Source of the DNA: an uncultured Erysipelotrichaceae bacterium
GTDB lineage: Bacteria > Bacillota_I > Bacilli_A > Erysipelotrichales > Erysipelotrichaceae
DNA: 6,366 nucleotides
Direction: 5' to 3'
Assembly: GCA_937893115.1 (NCBI GenBank)
Contig: CALBGK010000037.1
Coordinates: 1-6,366 of the forward strand
Position numbers and translations under genes: made by a program. Shown here piece by piece: positions 6,315 through 6,366 of this stretch. The notes under the pieces were generated by a model. That model had not been told where the DNA came from. It worked only from the letters and a program-made list of their open reading frames with translations, and searched no databases. Numbering within the stretch: the first letter of the stretch is position 1; each line of letters begins with the position of its first letter.

Positions 6315-6366
6315 TAGATAAGTTAATCCTTTAAACCTAAATATACGTATTAACTTATCTATTTTT
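6315..6366 (+). terminator. Long perfect-stem hairpin with T tract at the right edge
   Basis: TAGATAAGTTAAT (6315-6327) is the exact reverse complement of ATTAACTTATCTA (6349-6361), a 13-pair stem with a 21-base loop, followed by TTTTT at the window end. The position after kbl and the T run fit an intrinsic terminator, perhaps bidirectional. The stem has only two G-C pairs and the loop is large, so an inverted repeat of another kind, such as an operator or element end, remains possible. Confidence 0.55.

Overview
This 6.4 kb, AT-rich window looks chromosomal and comes from a low-GC Gram-positive lineage (Bacilli, Erysipelotrichia or a related group). This rests on base composition, purine-rich Shine-Dalgarno sites (AGGAGG, GGGAGGA) and the closest recognisable protein families. 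TGG encodes Trp and TGA ends the polymerase gene, so the standard bacterial code applies and the Mollicutes UGA=Trp code does not. No RNA gene, CRISPR array or insertion sequence was seen, and there is no gene-free stretch over about 110 bases.

Layout. (1) From the left edge to 827 (+) is the 3' part of a polytopic membrane protein of the putative manganese/heavy-metal exporter family (ArsP_2-like); its true start lies outside the window. (2) From 824 to 2409 (-) is a two-gene operon: a UvrX/UmuC-like Y-family DNA polymerase followed, with an ATGA overlap, by a YolD-like small protein. (3) Divergent from it, 2512-3102 (+) encodes a LexA/HdiR-type repressor: an N-terminal helix-turn-helix plus an S24 self-cleavage domain with Ala-Gly site and Ser/Lys dyad. 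The 102-base divergent region holds two overlapping opposed promoters and a TTTGCAAA palindrome. (4) Converging on the repressor and overlapping its 3' end by 82 bases, 3021-3908 (-) encodes an ArdC-type protein: ssDNA-binding-like N-terminus plus an HEFAH zinc metallopeptidase domain. (5) From 3995 to 6258 (+) is a tdh-kbl operon for threonine breakdown, ending in two tandem hairpins.

How the genes may work together. tdh and kbl convert threonine plus CoA to glycine plus acetyl-CoA through 2-amino-3-ketobutyrate. The block from 824 to 3908 reads as a compact DNA-damage module: a self-cleaving repressor divergent from an error-prone polymerase operon, as for HdiR and umuC in Lactococcus. Next to them is a metallopeptidase whose relatives (ImmA, IrrE/PprI) cleave XRE-type repressors. 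The polymerase-repressor link is well supported by architecture; a role for the peptidase in the same circuit is inference. The family content (UvrX/YolD, ArdC, S24 repressor) is typical of mobile elements, but no integrase, att site or flanking repeat is visible.
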